Below are positions 49,014-62,021 of a DNA stretch of 64,000 nt, piece after piece (within the stretch, counting starts at the first letter, position 1; each line of letters opens with the position of its first letter). The notes below the pieces were generated by a model, which saw nothing but the letters and a program-made list of their open reading frames with translations, was not told the origin of the DNA and did not search any database. Both the position numbers and the translations under genes were made by a program. Source of the DNA: Theodoxus fluviatilis (Eukaryota; Mollusca; Gastropoda; Cycloneritida; Neritidae); assembly GCA_034096865.1 (NCBI GenBank), contig JAWQFJ010026552.1, positions 1 to 64,000 of the forward strand, given 5' to 3'.

Positions 49014-51405
49014 AAGGAAAGACGGAAAGGAGGGAAGTTGGTTCTGCGGCTGACCTGCCTTTGTAGACGTTTCTAAGGCCACGGATCAAACGAGCGCTCC
49101 GCTACAGCTGGTGTAAGAGCAAGTCCGCTACAGCTGGTGTAAGAGCAAGTCCGCTACAGCTGGTGTAAGAGCAAGTCCGCTACAGCTGGTGTAAGAGCAA
49201 GTCCGCTACAGCTGGTGTAAGAGCAAGTCCGCTACAGCTGGTGTAAGAGCAAGTCCGCTACAGCTGGTGTAAGAGCAAGTCCGCTACAGCTGGTGTAAGA
49301 GCAAGTCCGCTACAGCTGGTGTAAGAGCAAGTCCGCTACAGCTGGTGTAAGAGCAAGTCCGCTACAGCTGGTGTAAGAGCAAGTCCGCTACAGCTGGTGT
49401 AAGAGCAAGTCCGCTACAGCTGGTGTAAGAGCAAGTCCGCTACAGCTGGTGTAAGAGCAAGTCCGCTACAGCTGGTGTAAGAGCAAGTCCGCTACAGCTG
49501 GTGTAAGAGCAAGTCCGCTACAGCTGGTGTAAGAGCAAGTCCGCTACAGCTGGTGTAAGAGCAAGTCCGCTACAGCTGGTGTAAGAGCAAGTCCGCTACA
49601 GCTGGTGTAAGAGCAAGTCCGCTACAGCTGGTGTAAGAGCAAGTCCGCTACAGCTGGTGTAAGAGCAAGTCCGCTACAGCTGGTGTAAGAGCAAGTCCGC
49701 TACAGCTGGTGTAAGAGCAAGTCCGCTACAGCTGGTGTAAGAGCAAGTCCGCTACAGCTGGTGTAAGAGCAAGTCCGCTACAGCTGGTGTAAGAGCAAGT
49801 CCGCTACAGCTGGTGTAAGAGCAAGTCCGCTACAGCTGGTGTAAGAGCAAGTCCGCTACAGCTGGTGTAAGAGCAAGTCCGCTACAGCTGGTGTAAGAGC
49901 AAGTCCGCTACAGCTGGTGTAAGAGCAAGTCCGCTACAGCTGGTGTAAGAGCAAGTCCGCTACAGCTGGTGTAAGAGCAAGTCCGCTACAGCTGGTGTAA
50001 GAGCAAGTCCGCTACAGCTGGTGTAAGAGCAAGTCCGCTACAGCTGGTGTAAGAGCAAGTCCGCTACAGCTGGTGTAAGAGCAAGTCCGCTACAGCTGGT
50101 GTAAGAGCAAGTCCGCTACAGCTGGTGTAAGAGCAAGTCCGCTACAGCTGGTGTAAGAGCAAGTCCGCTACAGCTGGTGTAAGAGCAAGTCCGCTACAGC
50201 TGGTGTAAGAGCAAGTCCGCTACAGCTGGTGTAAGAGCAAGTCCGCTACAGCTGGTGTAAGAGCAAGTCCGCTACAGCTGGTGTAAGAGCAAGTCCGCTA
50301 CAGCTGGTGTAAGAGCAAGTCCGCTACAGCTGGTGTAAGAGCAAGTCCGCTACAGCTGGTGTAACGAGCAAGTCCGCTACAGCTGGTGTAAGAGCAAGTC
50401 CGCTACAGCTGGTGTAAGAGCAAGTCCGCTACAGCTGGTGTAAGAGCAAGTCCGCTACAGCTGGTGTAAGAGCAAGTCCGCTACAGCTGGTGTAAGAGCA
50501 AGTCCGCTACAGCTGGTGTAAGAGCAAGTCCGCTACAGCTGGTGTAAGAGCAAGTCCGCTACAGCTGGTGTAAGAGCAAGTCCGCTACAGCTGGTGTAAG
50601 AGCAAGTCCGCTACAGCTGGTGTAAGAGCAAGTCCGCTACAGCTGGTGTAAGAGCAAGTCCGCTACAGCTGGTGTAAGAGCAAGTCCGCTACAGCTGGTG
50701 TAAGAGCAAGTCCGCTACAGCTGGTGTAAGAGCAAGTCCGCTACAGCTGGTGTAAGAGCAAGTCCGCTACAGCTGGTGTAAGAGCAAGTCCACGCTCCGC
50801 TACAGCTGGTGTAAGAGCAAGTCCGCTACAGCTGGTGTAAGAGCAAGTCCGCTACAGCTGGTGTAAGAGCAAGTCCGCTACAGCTGGTGTAAGAGCAAGT
50901 CCGCTACAGCTGGTGTAAGAGCAAGTCCGCTACAGCTGGTGTAAGAGCAAGTGCACGCTCCGCTACAGCTGGTGTAAGAGCAAGTCCACGCTCCGCTACA
51001 GCTGGTGTAAGAGCAAGTCCGCTACAGCTGGTGTAAGAGCAAGTCCGCTACAGCTGGTGTAAGAGCAAGTGCACGCTCCGCTACAGCTGGTGTAAGAGCA
51101 AGTCCGCTACAGCTGGTGTAAGAGCAAGTCCGCTACAGCTGGTGTAAGAGCAAGTCCGCTACAGCTGGTGTAAGAGCAAGTCCGCTACAGCTGGTGTAAG
51201 AGCAAGTCCGCTACAGCTGGTGTAAGAGCAAGTCCGCTACAGCTGGTGTAAGAGCAAGTCCGCTACAGCTGGTGTAAGAGCAAGTCCGCTACAGCTGGTG
51301 TAAGAGCAAGTCCGCTACAGCTGGTGTAAGAGCAAGTGCAGTCTCGATTTCCCTCCTGTTAGCTACTCGCCTTTCACTTTATCAACTGCGTGGGAAGATG
51401 CAATG
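49014..51405. mobile_element. Interspersed element copy C, with internal satellite
   Basis: The left flank (49014-49098) reads GGAA-rich sequence, CTGCCTTTGTAGACGTTTC, TAAGGCCACGGATCAAACGA, in the order of copy A. The 26-bp array starts at the position equivalent to CACTACAGCTGGTCGGAGCA in copy A. After the array, CAGTCTCGATTTCCCTCCTG, AGCTACTCGCCTTTC and GGGTGTCCTCTT correspond to CAGTCACGATGTCCCTAGTC, ATTCGCCTCTC and GGGGGTCCATTC. The array therefore sits inside the element, flanked by the two remaining parts. Confidence 0.65.
49099..51337. repeat. 26-bp satellite, about 86 copies, derived from the interspersed element
   Basis: Unit CCGCTACAGCTGGTGTAAGA plus GCAAGT. Most of the 2.2 kb is perfect. 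The few variant junctions cluster on the right: GTAACGAGC near 50364, and CACGCTCCGCTAC insertions at about 50791, 50951, 50984 and 51070, which resemble the GCGCTCCGCTAC of the left flank. TAA in the unit closes all frames. Confidence 0.99.
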
Positions 51406-51804
51406 GGTGTCCTCTTAAACACACGCGCACGCACACGCTCACTTACGCACGCACATACACACATGCACAGAAAGGCTGCTACAAGAAAGTGTCACTTTAA
51501 AAGCACGAACAATAGGGTAGCAAACAATTGTTGGCGTTTTAATCCAGTCCTGCGAGTTCACCCAATGACTTCGGTGACCATTACTAAAGTGAACGGAAAC
51601 CCAGAGATAGAAAGGCCTGCAAAGGTTTTCCTCTACAGGGGTAGCCAGGTTGCGAAGATGGAATTGAGCGCATAGCCGAAGAGTGTAGGAGAGGAGGAAG
51701 CAAGAGAGAGCGACGTTCTGCCCATCCTGCCCGCCAGACTTCGCACGTGGCCAGTCTGCTCAGTCAGTGAGGCCTGGCACCCACCCACTAGGGATCGGTC
51801 AAAA
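51406..51804. other. Unique sequence, no firm gene
   Basis: A 90-codon + strand frame (51403-51675) lacks a recognised domain. Confidence 0.4.
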
Positions 51805-52034
51805 GGGGAGTGGGGGTGGGAGGAGGTGGGGGTGGGGGTGGGAGGAGGTGGGGGTGGGAGGGGGTGGGGGTGGGGGTGGGGTGGGAGGGGGGGTGGTGGG
51901 AGGGGGTGGGGTGGGAGGGTGGGGTGGGGGTGGGGGTGGGAGGGGGTGGGGGTGGGAGGAGGTGGGGTGGGAGGGGGTGGGGGGGGGCGGGAGGGGGTGG
52001 GGGTGGGAGGGGGTTGGGTGGGAGGGGGTGGGGG
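51805..52034. repeat. G-rich tract (GGGGGTGGGA)n
   Basis: 230 bases of G runs separated by T or A, with strong G-quadruplex potential. Confidence 0.95.
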
Positions 52035-52142
52035 CACGCGTGGGAATGAAAGGCGCTTCTGCCCCTTAGATCTGTTCCTTCGTACTTTCTTCATGCTTGT
52101 GAGTGTTTTACCCTACTTCCAAAATAAGATTTTGCCTGAACT

Positions 52143-52143
<1 letters not shown>

Positions 52144-52176
<33 letters not shown>

Positions 52177-52260
52177 GTGAGTGTGTGCGTGTGGGTGCAT
52201 GCGCGCGCGCACGTGTGTGCATGTGCGTGTGTACCCGCGTGCGTGTGTGTGCGTGTGTGG
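52144..52260. repeat. Compound (GT)n/(GC) microsatellite
   Basis: A pure GT run of about 15 copies, then GTGC/GCGC alternating purine-pyrimidine sequence. Confidence 0.93.
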
Positions 52261-52714
52261 ATGATTTGCATGGTACATGTGTCCCCACGCGCAGCGTATC
52301 CACAAGCGCCTCTGCAGGCGTGTTTGACTATGCTCATTGCCGCTGCGCGTGAAACGCCTGAGTAGAGAATAGCATGATACGGATTATCTTCTCAAGGTAA
52401 TGTGTTTGGATTTTAAAGTCAACCCTCATATCCGCACTACGCCAGAGATACGCCTACATTTAGAAAATAGAGTCCCAACGCTTTGATTATTTGTATTCGT
52501 TGCTACTCCGAAGACGTGTTCGGCTCTACCCGATTACCTTCGACAGATACTGTCCGTCTGTGAGCTATTGAGAAAGCATGTGTGGGAAAAAGCACATGGA
52601 CGGGCGACCTAGCCGGCCGGCCCTGCTGACGCCAGCACTCCCAGGCACCAGTGACCAGTGGCCAGAAAGGACGAGAGACACTGGTCACTCCCTCACACTG
52701 CAAGCAGCGCCGTA

Positions 52715-52796
52715 CTGACTTGCAGTCTGGACACTGACTTGCAGTCTGGACACTGACTTGCAGTCTGGACACTGACTTGCAGTCTGGACACTGACT
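52715..52796. repeat. 19-bp minisatellite, about 4 copies
   Basis: Unit CTGACTTGCAGTCTGGACA, preceded by a partial copy. The CAGTCTG core resembles the palindromic part of the 35-bp array at 13.8 kb, probably by chance. Confidence 0.95.
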
Positions 52797-53362
<566 letters not shown>

Positions 53363-53765
53363 GACTGATTAGTAGCAATAGCAGGTCAGTGGCGAGGGCA
53401 GTCTGGCAAGGCTCTCACAACGATAAGGGTGATGATAAGGGCGATATGACACGGCGTGGTCAAGACAAGACACTGGTCAGGCAGCAAGCCCGCGTCCTAG
53501 TACAGACAGGGGATGGATAGAAGAGTGGAGAAACAGAAGGACAGAGTGGTGGGCCAGAGCGGACGGACAACCAGCAGCAGGGGATTCGGATCAGGCTGGA
53601 CAGCCGTCCAGGGATTTGCTGGACTTCAGCAGGCGCCGCAGTTATCTGCCCCTGATGCCTGGGGGAGGTGTCGCTGATCGCAGCAATTTGTCGCCAAAAG
53701 CCCGGATGTTGGGAGTGCAACGCCACGCCTGTTGCTGCGTGGAGGAAGAGGAAGAGGAGAGAAGG

Positions 53766-53843
53766 CCCCCCTCCCACCCACCCCCACCCCCACCCCACCC
53801 CACCCCCACCCCCACCCCCACCCCACCCCCCACCCCCACCCCC
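53766..53843. repeat. C-rich tract (CCCCCA)n
   Basis: C runs separated by A, 78 bases. G-quadruplex potential on the minus strand. Confidence 0.93.
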
Positions 53844-54547
53844 GGTGGCTCACTTCAAGGCTCTTTGTAGTGAAACGCACCACTTCCAGTGCTAGTAGTC
53901 ATAGGTACTGTCACTCTCAACGCCAATATCTAGATCGAGCATCGGCGATACTGTACGGCCAGTAATTGCATCTATCGTCTGTATCACTGTTATCTTATCA
54001 GTAACCTCTATAATCCCCTTCAATGCAGTACCTCTTTTCGTATTCTCTTGCAATCTCCTTACAGCCTTGAGGAACATAGAAAAGTTCTGTCTCTTGCTTG
54101 ATCCAGTCGTGACGCCGACATTACTTCCAAGTCAACCGGTAGTGTCGCTACGTGCGTCTACAACAGCTTAAAGTATTCTTTTGCATGAGAAGTAGTTGCA
54201 CCTTCAACACTACCTGCCAAGTGCAACGGAGCTAGGGGGATGTGGCGGTAAATGGGAGGCATCCAGGACAATTTGCCAGCAGTACCGCCACGACAGACAC
54301 GTACTTTAGTGCATGGTATCGGTCACACGCCCGGCACTGATTACCGACCCAGCATATAATGCAATTATTTATTGTTGTATCCACGTCATTAGCATGCAGT
54401 GCTGCTGGCAACATCGGGTCATCTGACGTGGTTCCTTGCGCTTGCAGCACTCCTGTCATGTGAGGATCTGAAGGATCCGTGACATGCAGGTCCGCCTGTA
54501 CTGCAGAACTGCGTCTCATGCCACAGGCGCCAGAGACTGGACTCGCC
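53844..54547. other. Unique sequence, no gene seen
   Basis: Mixed sequence; no recognised domain. The minus-strand frame here is only an extension of the repeat-driven frame to the right. Confidence 0.5.
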
Positions 54548-55393
54548 GCATGTTCCAGTGATGGGGGAGTAAACTGTAGCCGCATGTTCCAGTGATGGGG
54601 AAGTAAACTGTAGACGCATGTTCCAGTGATGGGGGGAGTAAATTGTAGCCGCATGTTCCAGTGATGGGGGGAGTAAATTGTAGCCGCATGTTCCAGTGAT
54701 GGGGGAGTAAACTGTAGCCGCATGTTCCAGTAATGGGGGGAGTAAATTGTAGCCGCATGTTCCAGTGATGGGGGAGTAATTGTAGCCGCATGTTCCAGTG
54801 ATGGGGGAGTAAATTGTAGCCGCATGTTCCAGTGATGGGGGAGTAAATTGTAGCCGCATGTTCCAGTGATGGGGGAGGGGGGGGGTAAACTGTAGCCGCA
54901 TGTTCCAGTGATGGGGGAGTAAACTGTAGCCGCATGTTCCAGTGATGGGGGAGTAAACTGTAGCCGCATGTTCCAGTGATGGGGGAGTAAACTGTAGCCG
55001 CATGTTCCAGTGATGGGGGGAGTAAATTGTAGACGCATGCTCCAGTGATGGGGGGAGTAAATTGTAGCCGCATGTTCCAGTGATGGGGGAGTAAACTGTA
55101 GCCGCATGTTCCAATAATGGGGGGAGTAAATTGTAGCCGCATGTTCCAGTGATGGGGGAGTAAACTGTAGCCGCATGTTCCAGTGATGGGGGGGGGGATA
55201 AACTGTAGCCGCATGTTCCAGTGATGATGGAGTAAATTGTAGCCGCATGTTCCAGTGATGGGCGAGTAAATTGTAGCCGCATGTTCCAGTGATGGGGGGA
55301 GTAAACTGTAGCCGCATGTTCCAGTGATGGGGGAGTAAACTGTAGCCGCATGTTCCAGTGATGACGGAGTAAATTGTAGCCGCATGTTCCAGC
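54548..55393. repeat. 34-bp minisatellite, about 25 copies
   Basis: Unit ATGTTCCAGTGATGGGGGAG plus TAAACTGTAGCCGC. G-run length varies from 5 to about 9 bases, and TAAACTG/TAAATTG types alternate. The minus strand is stop-free in all frames (400-codon frame), purely from the unit sequence. Confidence 0.97.
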
Positions 55394-55994
55394 GAGTAAA
55401 GTATAAAGTGGTTGAGACCCACATACGGGGACAAAGTTTCTATAGCACCTTTATCTCTAGATGGTCATGGCTCCAGCACGGGAACCGTTCGCATAGCACT
55501 TTCTTCTCATATCAGCTGAGAAGGCTTGACAGGGAAGGGGGATTGGGAGAGGAGGAAGGGGGGGGGGGGGGGGGGGGGATGGGAAGGGCAATTTGTCGGT
55601 ATGCCTCTCATGCCCTTGCAAAATTGAGCTGGGATTTCTCACCCGAGACTTCAACATCCTAACACGGAAAGATCCAAAGGATTCTAGACGTGAGGGACAC
55701 GCAGACTAAAAGCCAGCCTTTTCAGCAGGGGCTACGTACAGATAAGCGCTCTGGACGCCACAGGCTTCTGGCAAATGCGAATTCCGAGCAAGGCCTCTGA
55801 ACAGGATGATTGAGATGATGATTTTCGGAATATTAACCACTTCCAGCCAAGCCATGTCTACGCGCAATCCCACTCCAGCAAGCATGCGCCATAACCACTC
55901 TCACGCTGTTCACCTCACAGAAAACATCGTAAGTTGAATTCTTTTGCAACAGTAACCATTCCATCGGCATGAAGTTCGTACGGGCGTTCTGGAG

Positions 55995-55998
<4 letters not shown>
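55394..55998. other. Unique sequence with poly-G
   Basis: A poly-G run of about 20 bases lies at 55559-55579. No gene is recognised. Confidence 0.5.

Positions 55999-56068
<70 letters not shown>
55999..56068. repeat. (AG)n microsatellite
   Basis: About 35 AG dinucleotides. Confidence 0.98.
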
Positions 56069-56069
<1 letters not shown>

Positions 56070-56553
56070 AGACGCTACAAGATAAGGGAGATGATACACT
56101 CACCATTTCCCTTTGTCCAATCCCTCTGTCCCGTCCCACTATGGCCACTGTATCTCGACAACAACCACTACTGCGCCTGGTAGGTAACTAAGTACGCATA
56201 GTAGTCTAGAGACTCAAGCGAAATAGTAGAACGAAACGAATGCTCGATATCACTTTTGCTCCTTTTTTGTGCGTTAAACAAGAATCGAAATATGAATTAA
56301 ACATGTTTTCCATTAACAAATTAAGGAAGGATTGAATCATCTCCAAAGTGTCGATCTATTTTCAGAATGAAACAAAGAACAAGCTATGATTTTATTTAAA
56401 TGTGTCAACACGAAAAGTAAAAATTGACATCTATTTATCTCCTGGTCCTGCGAATATTGACGACAAAATTCTGAGGACTTGGCGTGACAAGCAAGCCACG
56501 CATTGGAGGAATATAATAAAACCCCAATGCAACCTGACTTTTTGCAACATCTG

Positions 56554-56558
<5 letters not shown>

Positions 56559-56620
<62 letters not shown>

Positions 56621-56682
56621 CTGAGACTGAGAGACAGAGAGAGAGAAAGAGAAAAGGAAACAGAGAAACAGAGACATACAGT

Positions 56683-56722
<40 letters not shown>

Positions 56723-56760
56723 CAGAGAGACAGAAAGAGAGACAGAGGGAGACAGTGAGA
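56559..56760. repeat. Compound (AG)n/(ACAG)n repeat
   Basis: AG runs interrupted by ACAG and AAAG, then a second pure AG run at about 56686-56714. Confidence 0.95.
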
Positions 56761-56996
56761 AGAAAACAGCGAGAATGAGTTCTAGTTGTGTGAATAAATA
56801 CAAAATTTCGCATAATTTCAGAATTGATGTTAGTACAAGGCAAAACCAGCATTGGGACGTTTGTAAACAGGTATCGTCTTTGTAAATAAACATAAAACAA
56901 AACCCGTTTCTCGAACTGATCATCGTAGTCTGGAAGTCAGGCAACCTTTTCCAGTAGAGCCAGTGTGGGAACCAGACCTTGGCACAGTCACAGCCG

Positions 56997-57004
56997 TGAC
57001 GTCA
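56997..57004. promoter_or_regulatory. CRE-type palindrome
   Basis: A perfect TGACGTCA. An octamer is expected about once in a window of this size, so this is weak on its own. Confidence 0.15.
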
Positions 57005-57213
57005 CTCCCATGAGCCACTATGCCCGGGGCAGGAGCCAAGAGTCTCCACTACTCCACTTAGTCACCAGCTCCACATGTAACGGCCTGATTTGCTCTCTCT
57101 GGCATTTCCTCCATCATCGTCTCGCTCTTGTCTCTTTCTCGCGCCACCACCTACCCTTCAACAACGGCCACAAACATTCACGTGTCGCATAATTTCTTTC
57201 CTCTGCTGTAGAA

Positions 57214-57575
<362 letters not shown>

Positions 57576-58136
57576 TTTATGAACTGTGCCGATGGAGGTC
57601 AGACTCTGGCCCCGCGCGGGCGCGGTGCGTGTGTGTGCATCACAGTCTTCAATCAGATCCCCCTGCCAGGTCTCTCGCTCCCTCGCTCCCTCGCTCCCTT
57701 GCTGGCTTATTGCTTCCCTCCACACCCCTCCCTCCCCTCCCTCTCCCGGATTTTTGTCTAACATTTTTATTGACCACAGTTGCCTGTCACCAATTTCAAT
57801 GCGAACGCTATTCAAAGATTCCTCTGCACTAATTACAAGCATATGGGCAACCAAGCATATACGTACGTTCACCCACACATAACACTAAAAAACACACAGA
57901 ATTATGCTCATGTGTGCACAAATGCACACTTGCACGGACGCACGCATGCACGTAAACACACGCCTGTCTTCACAAGCACAAATCGACTCCCTGGCTCCCT
58001 ACGTAGACGTAATATACCCGCGCGCGCGCAGACACACTTGTACTTATTTCTGTCAGAAAACGGTCGCTACTGTCAATGAAGCAGTCTTGCATTGCCCGCA
58101 TTTCTTCAGACCCAACAGTTCTTCCCGGCTTTCACC
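57576..58136. other. Unique sequence, no gene seen
   Basis: Mixed sequence with ACGCACGC-type stretches. No domain is recognised. Confidence 0.45.
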
Positions 58137-59108
58137 CCAACCCCACCTCTGTCCCATTGCGTGGTCCTTCCCTGCCTCCACCCCAACCCCACCTCTGTCC
58201 CATTGCAAGGTCCATCCTTCCCTGCCTCCATCCCAACCCCATCTCTGTCCCATTGCGTGGTCCTTCCTTCCCTGCCTCCACCCCAACCCCACCTCTGTCC
58301 CATTGCATGGTCCTTCCTTCCCTGCCTCATCCCAACCCCACCTCTGTCCCATTGCGTGGTCCTTCCTTCCCTGCCTCCACCCCAACCCCACCTCTGTTCC
58401 ATTGCGTGGTCCTTCCCTGCCTCCACCCCAACCCCACCTCTGTCCCATTGCGTGGTTCTTCCTTCCCTGCCTCCACCCCAACCCCACCTCTGTCCCATTG
58501 CATGGTCCTTCCTTCCCTGCCTTCACCCCAACCCCACCTCTGTCCCATTGCGTGGTCCTTCCCTGCCTCCACCCCAACCCCGCCTCTGTCCCATTGCGTG
58601 GTCCTTCCTTCCCTGCCTCCACCCCAACTCCGCCTCTGTCCCATTGCGTGGCCCTTCCTTCCCTGCTTCCACCCCAACCCCACCTCTGTCCCATTGCGTG
58701 GTTCTTCCTTCCCTGCCTCCACCCCAACCCCACCTCTGTCCCATTGCGTGGTCCTTCCTTCCCTGCTTCCACCCCAACCCCACCTCTGTCCCATTGCGTG
58801 GTCCTTCCTTCCCTGCCTCCACCCCAACCCCACCTCTGTCCCATTGCGTGGCCCTTCCTTAACTGCTTCCACCCCAACCCAACCTCTGTCCCATTGCGTG
58901 GTCCTTCCTTCCCTGCCTCCACCCCAACCCCACCTCTGTCCCATTGCGTGGTCCTTCCTTCCCTGCCTCCACCCCAACCCCACCTCTGTCCCATTGCGTG
59001 GTCCTTCCTTCCCTGCCTCCACCCCAACCCCACCTCTGTCCCATTGCGTGGTCCTTCCTTCCCTGCCTCCACCCCAACCCCACCTCTGACCCATTGCGTG
59101 GTCCTTCC
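58137..59108. repeat. 50-bp minisatellite, about 20 copies
   Basis: Unit CCCAACCCCACCTCTGTCCC plus ATTGCGTGGTCCTTCCTTCC and CTGCCTCCAC. Units of 46 bp lack one TTCC. ATTGCATGG and GGCCC variants mark individual units. Both strands are stop-free in every frame, giving spurious frames of more than 300 codons. Confidence 0.97.
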
Positions 59109-59579
59109 CTGTGCCGGTCTGATTCGTCCCATTCCTACCCATCATCGATATCTTGCAACAGCACTCACGACGGCCACTACAGTGAAAACGGATCGATTTT
59201 GAAAACAGTCCCCTCCTTTTCCTCAAGACTGGCACAGCGATGTTCAATAGCGACGAAAGCCCTCTCTCTCCACTGGGTCGTGCCCCGTCTATGCGCAAGC
59301 AGGCCGGCAGACGGCCTTCACACTACAAAGCGATTGCTAACCTCCACTATACATCCCCTCCCACATCATCAGATGTTCGCTTACAAAATACTAAGTAAAC
59401 TGTAGTTGGTTCATCACTCAATCAAAGTAAATATGCGATCTTATTCCGTCTCTTCTACGTTAAACAGAGAAAAACTTAAACTATACTACAATTATTATAT
59501 TTCCCGCGTGAAACTACCTCGGAGTGTGGACATACTGATTATGCTACCTACCATCAATACGTGCAGTGAAAAAAATCGA
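59109..59579. other. Unique sequence, no gene seen
   Basis: Mixed, then AT-rich. No domain is recognised. Confidence 0.5.
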
Positions 59580-61052
59580 CACTGCACTGGAAAACATCTA
59601 CAATGCATTAAAAAACTTCACATTGTAGTGAAAAACATTCACAATGCAGTGAAAAACATCCACAATGCAGTGAAAAACATCCACAATGCTGTGGAAAACA
59701 TTCACAATGCAGTTTTAAAAATCCTCAGCGCAGTGAAAAAAACCGACACTGGAATGGAAAACATCCACACTGCACGGGAAAACATCCACACTGCACGGGA
59801 AAACATCCACACTGCAGTAAACAAAATATCCACACCGCTGTGAAAAATATCCACACCGCTGTGAAAAATATCCACACCGCTGTGGAAAACATCCACAATG
59901 CAGTGAAAAATATCCACATTGCTGTGGAAAACATTCACACTGCAGTGAAAAGCATCCACAATGCAGTGAAAAATATCAACGTCTACGACGGGCCAAAGCA
60001 AAAAGACAAAAAGTATTTACAGAAACTTCCCAACCCATCAAACTTGTTGTGAAAAACATCCACAATGCAGTGAAAAATATCCACACTGCTGTGGAAAACA
60101 TCCACACTGCAGTGAAAAATATCCACAATGCAATGAAAAATATCAACGTCTACGACGGGCCAAAGCAAAAAGACAAAAAATATTTACAGGAACTTCCCAA
60201 CCCATCAAACTTGTTGTGAAAAACATCCACAATGCAGTGAAAAATATCCACACTGCTGTGGAAAACATCCACACTGCACGGGAGAACATTCACACTGCAG
60301 TGAAAAACATCCACAATGCAGTGAAAAATATCAACGTCTACGACGGGCCAAAGCAAAAAGACAAAAAGTATTTACAGGAACTTCCCAACCCATCAAACTT
60401 GTTGTGAAAAACATCCACAATGCAGTGAAAAATATCCACACTGCTGTGGAAAACATTCACAATGCACTGAAAGAAATCCACAATGCAGTGAAAAATATCC
60501 ACACTGCTGTGGAAAACATCCACACTGCACGGGAGAACATTCACACTGCAGTAAAAACATCCACAATGCAGTGAAAAATATCCACATTGCAATGAAAAAC
60601 ATCCACAATGCCGTAAAAAATATCCACACTGCGGTTAAAAACATTCACACTGCGATGGAAAACATTCACACTGCTGTGGAAAATATTCACACTGCAGTAA
60701 GAAAACATTCACACTGCCGTAAAAAAAAATCCACAATGCAGAGAAAAACATCCACACTGCACTGGAAAATATCCACGCTGCACTGGAAAACATCCACAAT
60801 GCAGTGAAAAATATCCAAGCTGCACTGGAAAACATCCACAATGCAGTGAAAAATATCCAAGCTGCACTGGAAAACATCCACAATGCAGTGAAAAATATCC
60901 ACGCTGCACTGGAAAACATCCACAATGCAGTGAAAAATATCCACGCTGCACTGGAAAACATCCACAATGCAGTGAAAAATATCCACGCTGCACTGGAAAA
61001 CATCCACAATGCAGTGAAAAATATCCACGCTGCACTGGAAAACATCCACATT
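59580..61052. repeat. 21-bp minisatellite with higher-order repeats
   Basis: Base unit GTGAAAAACATCCACAATGC plus A, period 21. A 76-bp insert (starting ATCAACGTCTACGACGGGCC) occurs three times, at 59975, 60142 and 60330. The spacings are 167 and 188 bp and differ by exactly one 21-bp unit. From about 60790 the array becomes a regular 42-bp dimer (AATGCA unit plus GCTGCACTGG unit), about six copies. In frame, the unit is a heptad (Lys-Asn-Ile-His-x-Ala-Val), but the open segments are in different frames. Confidence 0.95.
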
Positions 61053-61346
61053 TGAGGCGATGAAGCTTTCAAAAACACTGAAGTGTATAGGTAGGCAATC
61101 AACGCACACAAAGCGGACGACAGGTCAAGATTAAGAAGACGATTATTTGTAGAAAATCCCGAACAGCCATGGTCATTACGACGAAACCCTATACATACAT
61201 GTACATACAGGCTAGAATATTAATTTGTTGCCGTTTCAGAATCATATTTCCTGTGACTTTTTGAATATTTCATCTACAATAGATTACGTTGTTAAAGCAG
61301 CGTACGTCTCCTGTCGCAAAGCGTCGTCATGATTTTGAATGGCAGC
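61053..61346. other. Unique sequence, no gene seen
   Basis: Nothing recognised. Confidence 0.5.
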
Positions 61347-62021
61347 CCGTTTTCAGACTGCTAAGTCTCGTCTTGTACATGTACACCCCCGTTTTCAGAC
61401 TGTTAAGTCTCGTCTCGTACATGTACACCCCCGTTTTCAGACTGTTAAGTCTCGTCTTGTACATGTACACCCCCGTTTTCAGACTGTTAAGTCTCGTCTT
61501 GTACATGTACACCCCCGTTTTCAGACTGTTAAGTCTCGTCTTGTACATGTACACCCCCGTTTTCAGACTGCTAAGTCTCGTCTTGTACATGTACACTCCC
61601 GTTTTCAGACTGCTAAGTCTCGTCTTGTACATGTACACTCCCGTTTTCAGACTGTTAAGTCTCGTCTTGTACATGTACACCCCCGTTTTCAGACTGCTAA
61701 GTCTCGTCTTGTACATGTACACTCCCGTTTTCAGACTGTTAAGTCTCGTCTTGTACATGTACACTCCCGTTTCAGACTGTTAAGTCTCGTCTTGTACATG
61801 TACACCCCCGTTTTCAGACTGCTAAGTCTCGTCTTGTACATGTACACCCCCGTTTTCAGACTGCTAAGTCTCGTCTTGTACATGTACACTCCCGTTTTCA
61901 GACTGCTAAGTCTCGTCTTGTACATGTACACTCCCGTTTTCAGACTGTTAAGTCTCGTCTTGTACATGTACACTCCCGTTTCAGACTGTTAAGTCTCGTC
62001 TTGTACATGTACACCCCCGTT
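61347..62021. repeat. 42-bp minisatellite, 16 copies, palindrome-bearing
   Basis: Unit CCGTTTTCAGACTGYTAAGT plus CTCGTCTTGTACATGTACACYC. Each unit contains the perfect 12-bp palindrome TGTACATGTACA. Two units have TTT in place of TTTT and shift the frame. The period is a multiple of three, so long repetitive frames exist on both strands. Confidence 0.97.

Noticed and set aside
49099..51337. CRISPR-like array appearance
   Set aside because: Units are directly adjacent with no spacers, and the sequence is eukaryotic. It is a satellite.
54232..55434. 400-codon minus-strand frame
   Set aside because: Driven by the 34-bp array, whose minus strand is stop-free. Overlapping frames of similar length exist in the other phases.
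57904..59202. 432-codon + frame and 359-codon minus frame
   Set aside because: Both strands of the 50-bp unit are stop-free. The same peptide motifs appear in every phase.
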